NCBI GenBank assembly: GCA_021014325.1 | Contig: CM037474.1 | Span: 1,265,001 to 1,329,000, forward strand | DNA: 64,000 nucleotides | Reading direction: 5' to 3' | Source: Plazaster borealis | Taxonomy: Eukaryota; Echinodermata; Asteroidea; Forcipulatida; Labidiasteridae | Shown: one piece after another, positions 60,593 through 64,000 of the stretch | How the letters are laid out: each line of letters begins with the position of its first letter | How positions within the stretch are numbered: the stretch's first letter is position 1 | Notes under the pieces: model-generated | Told to the model about the DNA's origin: nothing | Databases searched by the model: none | The model's input: only the letters and a program-made list of their open reading frames with translations | Program-made: the position numbers and the translations under genes

Positions 60593-61185
60593 CATGGGTA
60601 ACCAATGTTTATGTAACTTGATACAATTTGTCTTTGTGCATGGATGACAAAACAAGCTGTGAATTCTGAATGTTTCTTTTTTGATCAACATCAATAAGAT
60701 TGTTGTGCCATGGTGGTTGGTTTCTATTGCAACAATTATGCTAATTATTACAGTAAACTTTTGATATTTGAAACTGATTAGTACATGTACCTTGGTGTTC
60801 TATAAGCTGTGAGTAAAGAAGAATTAAAAACTTCCTGACCATGACATCGATTTCAATGTTCATATTGATCATAGAGAAAAAAATGTGTATTTATTTAAAA
60901 CTAATTATGTAGGTTGTTAATTGTCTAATGAGGAACAACTAAGTGTACAATTATGTAAATGCATGTAAATTTATGTAAATTTATCATAAGCAGCTGGAGA
61001 ATGACCGACTCCTCCCATCTTATATGGAATAAAATTTGAATATGATTGGTCTATAAGGAAAGCCTGTACCAAGATATGGGAAAGAAGTCCATGATTTTTA
61101 AAAATTATTGTACACTTCAAAAAACTGCTCTACGGAATCAAAACCTCAGCCAAATTCTAGTTTCTACATGTGCTTGGATTCAAGT
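60593..61185. other. Intergenic DNA, nothing recognised
   Basis: Short repeats of tgtaaattta near 60950 only. Confidence 0.4.
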
Positions 61186-61557
61186 TTAAAGGTATCGTAC
61201 ACGTTTGGTAATTACTCAAAACAAATATTGGCATAAAAACTTACTTGGTAACAAGCAACGGAGAGCTGTTGATAGTATAAAACATTGTAGGAAACGACTC
61301 CCTCTGAAGTAATGTAGTTTTTGAGAAAGAGGTCATTTCTCACTAAAACAATAAAAACTTCTTGCAAGAAGTTTTTATTCCTAATCTGAAAGCACAACTT
61401 TGTACAACAAGGGTGTTTTTTCTTTCATCATTTTCTCGCAACTTTGATGACCAATTGAGCCCAAATTTTCACAGGCTTGTTATTTATGCATATGTTGGGA
61501 TACACCAAGTGAGAACACTGGTCTTTGACAATTTCCAAACGTGTACGATGCCTTTAA
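61186..61557. mobile_element. TTAA MITE, family A, complete
   Basis: ttaaaggtatcgtacacgtt to cgtgtacgatgcctttaa with intact aaaacttcttgcaagaagtt centre. Confidence 0.92.
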
Positions 61558-62918
61558 ACAGAATAAACATGAGGGGACTTGAAGTTGAAATCATCCCACA
61601 AATCCACTATAATGGTTTAATACAAGAGTCGGTAAATTAACAATTACAATATGAATACAACCATTTGTACAAAAATAACCCAATTTAAGTTTAAGTTAAA
61701 ACCGTACCCAATATGGCGGGCATTGCATCCTTTTTTTGTTTGTTTATGAAAAAGAGAAAATGAAAGCCATATTTTATATACCTCCAAACATACCATACTT
61801 TATACAAAATGATTTATTGCAAATAATGACAAAATCATTTAAGCATACAAAGAAACAAACAACTCATAACTTCACAAGCTAATGTTGAAACAAACCCCAT
61901 ATGAATAAATAAGGTTTCAACAACAAATTGGGAACTTCAAAACAAATAATGAAAAAAAATCAAAAAAATCTTGATCATTTTTGGATGCACATTTGGATGG
62001 TATACATGTACAATCATAACATTTACAGAGAACATTTTGAACATGTATTGTTTATAATAACTAGGACTATATCATACACATGTTGATTTGGATATTTTGA
62101 ATATAGTCTGATAGCTTGCTACCAAATATTGATCTTTGATGGAAATTATATTGAATAATCTGATTAGTTATTAAATATATATATAATAATAATATAGATA
62201 GAGAAGGTGAGGGCATGTATGTACAACAGTGCGCTGCACTTCGGCATCTGGTTAAAAAAAAGCATTGTGGTAATTTGTGTGGTGTGTTCAATGAAGAGAG
62301 AGAGAAATCTGAGTAAAACAAAAAATCAATAGTACAATACTTGGAAGATTGTCCATTAACATGTAAAGAGTACTTGGGTCTCTTTATTTCCAACTTTGTT
62401 CTAGGGGCAAATTACTTTTCTACAATCACAGAAAACTTTTTTTTAATGGAGTATTTCCCCTTAATGTGCAACAGGTTTTTAATTTTTTTTATTTGGAGTT
62501 AACAAATTTGATTATTATTTACAACATTTCACACCTTTTTTTTTCCACTATCAATTGCGAATCATGGATCCACTGGGCAAACTTCAACTCCAAATTGTTA
62601 TCTTTAAATAGCAGTCAGTAGATGAGGTTTAAGCAGGAATTGCTGTCTGTCTGTGACATGGGGACTTGTATGCTGACAGCTGCATTGAACCACCTTCAAG
62701 GTTGACCCCCCCCCCCCCCCCCCGCCCAAATTTAATCTAAAATTGAATTTGCACTTTTCGATAAATGGAAAAACATTGGCCACATGTGACAGAGCATATA
62801 TTTGTTTGCAGTCGGAATCCCTTTTTTTCTGCTTCCTGCACTTTCGGCTTCTTAGGACTGTGTAAGTTCTTGCACAAATTCGATCATTTGGCCCTGTTAA
62901 AGTATTCCTTCATCACCT
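61558..62918. other. Intergenic DNA, no supported gene
   Basis: Includes a run of about 20 C at 62704-62724; otherwise AT-rich without recognised features. Confidence 0.4.
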
Positions 62919-63331
62919 GGCGTGTCGTGGCCGAGCAGATAAGAACACCAAACTCAAGCTCTGGTCTTTTTGATCATCAGAGTGTGGGTTTGAGTCCCGG
63001 TCGTGACACTTGTGTCCTTAAGCAAGACACTTATCCATTATTGCTGCATCCTTCGGATGGGAGTAAAGCCGTAGGTCCCGTGTGTTGTGTAATGCACATA
63101 AAAGAACCCAGTGCACTTATCGTACAGAGAAGGGGTTCGCCCCGGTGTTCCTGATCGGCAGCATATTGCGCCACAGCACCTTATAAACCATTACATGGTG
63201 CTATGTAAAGGAATAGGTCTCACACCTCAAAACGCAGCTCCGCATACCTTGCAGGAAAAAATACTGAGCGCTTTGATACGCCCCTAGGGGTGTGATAAAG
63301 CGCTATATAAGAACCCAGTATTATTATTATT
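62919..63331 (+). mobile_element. Full-length tRNA-derived SINE, subfamily 2 (best copy)
   Basis: ggcgtgtcgtggccgagcag, box B gggtttgagtcccgg, ccttcggatgggagtaaagc, gagaaggggttcgccccggt, gcgctatataagaacccagt, (att)n tail. It is colinear with 13991-14385. Confidence 0.9.
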
Positions 63332-64000
63332 AAGACACCAACAGGGGAATGCAAGGTTCCCAAATCTGTTTCGATACACAAGAGACCTGTAGGGTCTAAA
63401 GGCAGTCGCTGACTACATGACTTCAGGCAAGCAAGTGCAGTTTATCAAAAAATTAAACTGATCAGCTGTAAAGTTGCACGAGTGTGACTTGAACAAGCGA
63501 TTCACCCGACTTGGCTCAGAGAGAAAAATATGCCCCCAAAAAAGATGATCATATAGAAATTGCTTGACAACAACAAAATCATTCGGAGTGCAGCTTGTGA
63601 CTTAACAAGGGAGTGAATTACTTGTGATTTGTCTTGTTGTAATAACTTGAGACTTATAATTGAATTGACTTCAGGGGGTGGAGAACGAATATTCAGTTAC
63701 AATTGTGGCTAAATGCAGACGGCTTTTTGAGCCAATTGGCTGACTGCTGTTGCTGGGTTACCCTCGCATCGGATGGCACCTAATCTTGTCAGTGTTTTTT
63801 TTCTCGCTAACGAGGAACTCTGTAAACCGTAACTGCATTATGTGAAATCAAATTTACTAATATTTTGGTCATTATGTTGTTATGATGTTTTCATCGAGCG
63901 CGTCTTGTTCTTGCATGTTTGCAGCATGTTTAATGCGTAGACTCGACAGAAATGAGAATGTTCTCTCCAGCAAGCTTGCGGGGGTTGTTTTTTTTCAGGT
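63332..64000. other. Window end, nothing recognised
   Basis: No gene, repeat or RNA seen. Confidence 0.4.

Overview
The window looks like AT-rich nuclear DNA from an animal. It has introns with GT/AG splice sites, many tRNA-derived SINEs, non-LTR retrotransposon remnants, dozens of short inverted-repeat DNA transposons (MITEs) and two kilobase-scale minisatellites. There are no operons or bacterial signals. The repeat set reminds me of sea-star (asteroid echinoderm) sequence. That is from memory and is a tentative guess.

One protein-coding gene can be defended: FHIT, the histidine-triad diadenosine triphosphate hydrolase, on the + strand. Its five coding exons (3323-3467, 4412-4557, 6300-6329, 6694-6762, 32502-32633) join in phase into a 173-residue protein (160 from a later ATG). 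It carries the HVHIHI triad. Exons 1-4 sit within 3.5 kb. The fourth intron is 25.7 kb and holds most of the repeats in the first half of the window. A possible 5-prime non-coding exon lies upstream of the acceptor at 3266, and a donor just after the stop (32640) suggests a spliced 3-prime UTR.

Layout: 1-3266, upstream DNA with a foldback element (135-329) and a 473-bp MITE with a perfect 8-bp target duplication (903-1375). 3267-6762, FHIT exons 1-4, with a tandem array in intron 1 and a SINE with a perfect 16-bp target duplication beside exon 2. 6763-32501, intron 4: SINEs, TTAA-flanked MITEs, a LINE 3-prime fragment, a 35-unit 69-bp minisatellite (21.17-23.9 kb) carrying two copies of a 158-bp palindromic transposon, and several hammerhead-like retroelement ends. 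32634-44700, intergenic DNA with a decayed L2/CR1-like LINE (37.1-40.0 kb) that was itself hit by a MITE. 44703-47695, a 16-bp minisatellite with an internal 917-bp duplication. 47.7-64 kb, gene-poor DNA with more MITEs, a cluster of gggccc-ended palindromes (59.3-60.6 kb), LINE fragments and a full-length SINE (62.9-63.3 kb).

Most open reading frames besides FHIT are chance or repeat-derived. The best candidates for something unusual are the minisatellite whose every unit looks like a tiny exon between splice-site-like words, the recurrent hammerhead-like retroelement ends, the layered transposon insertions, and the resemblance of this repeat-loaded FHIT intron to the unstable human FHIT locus.
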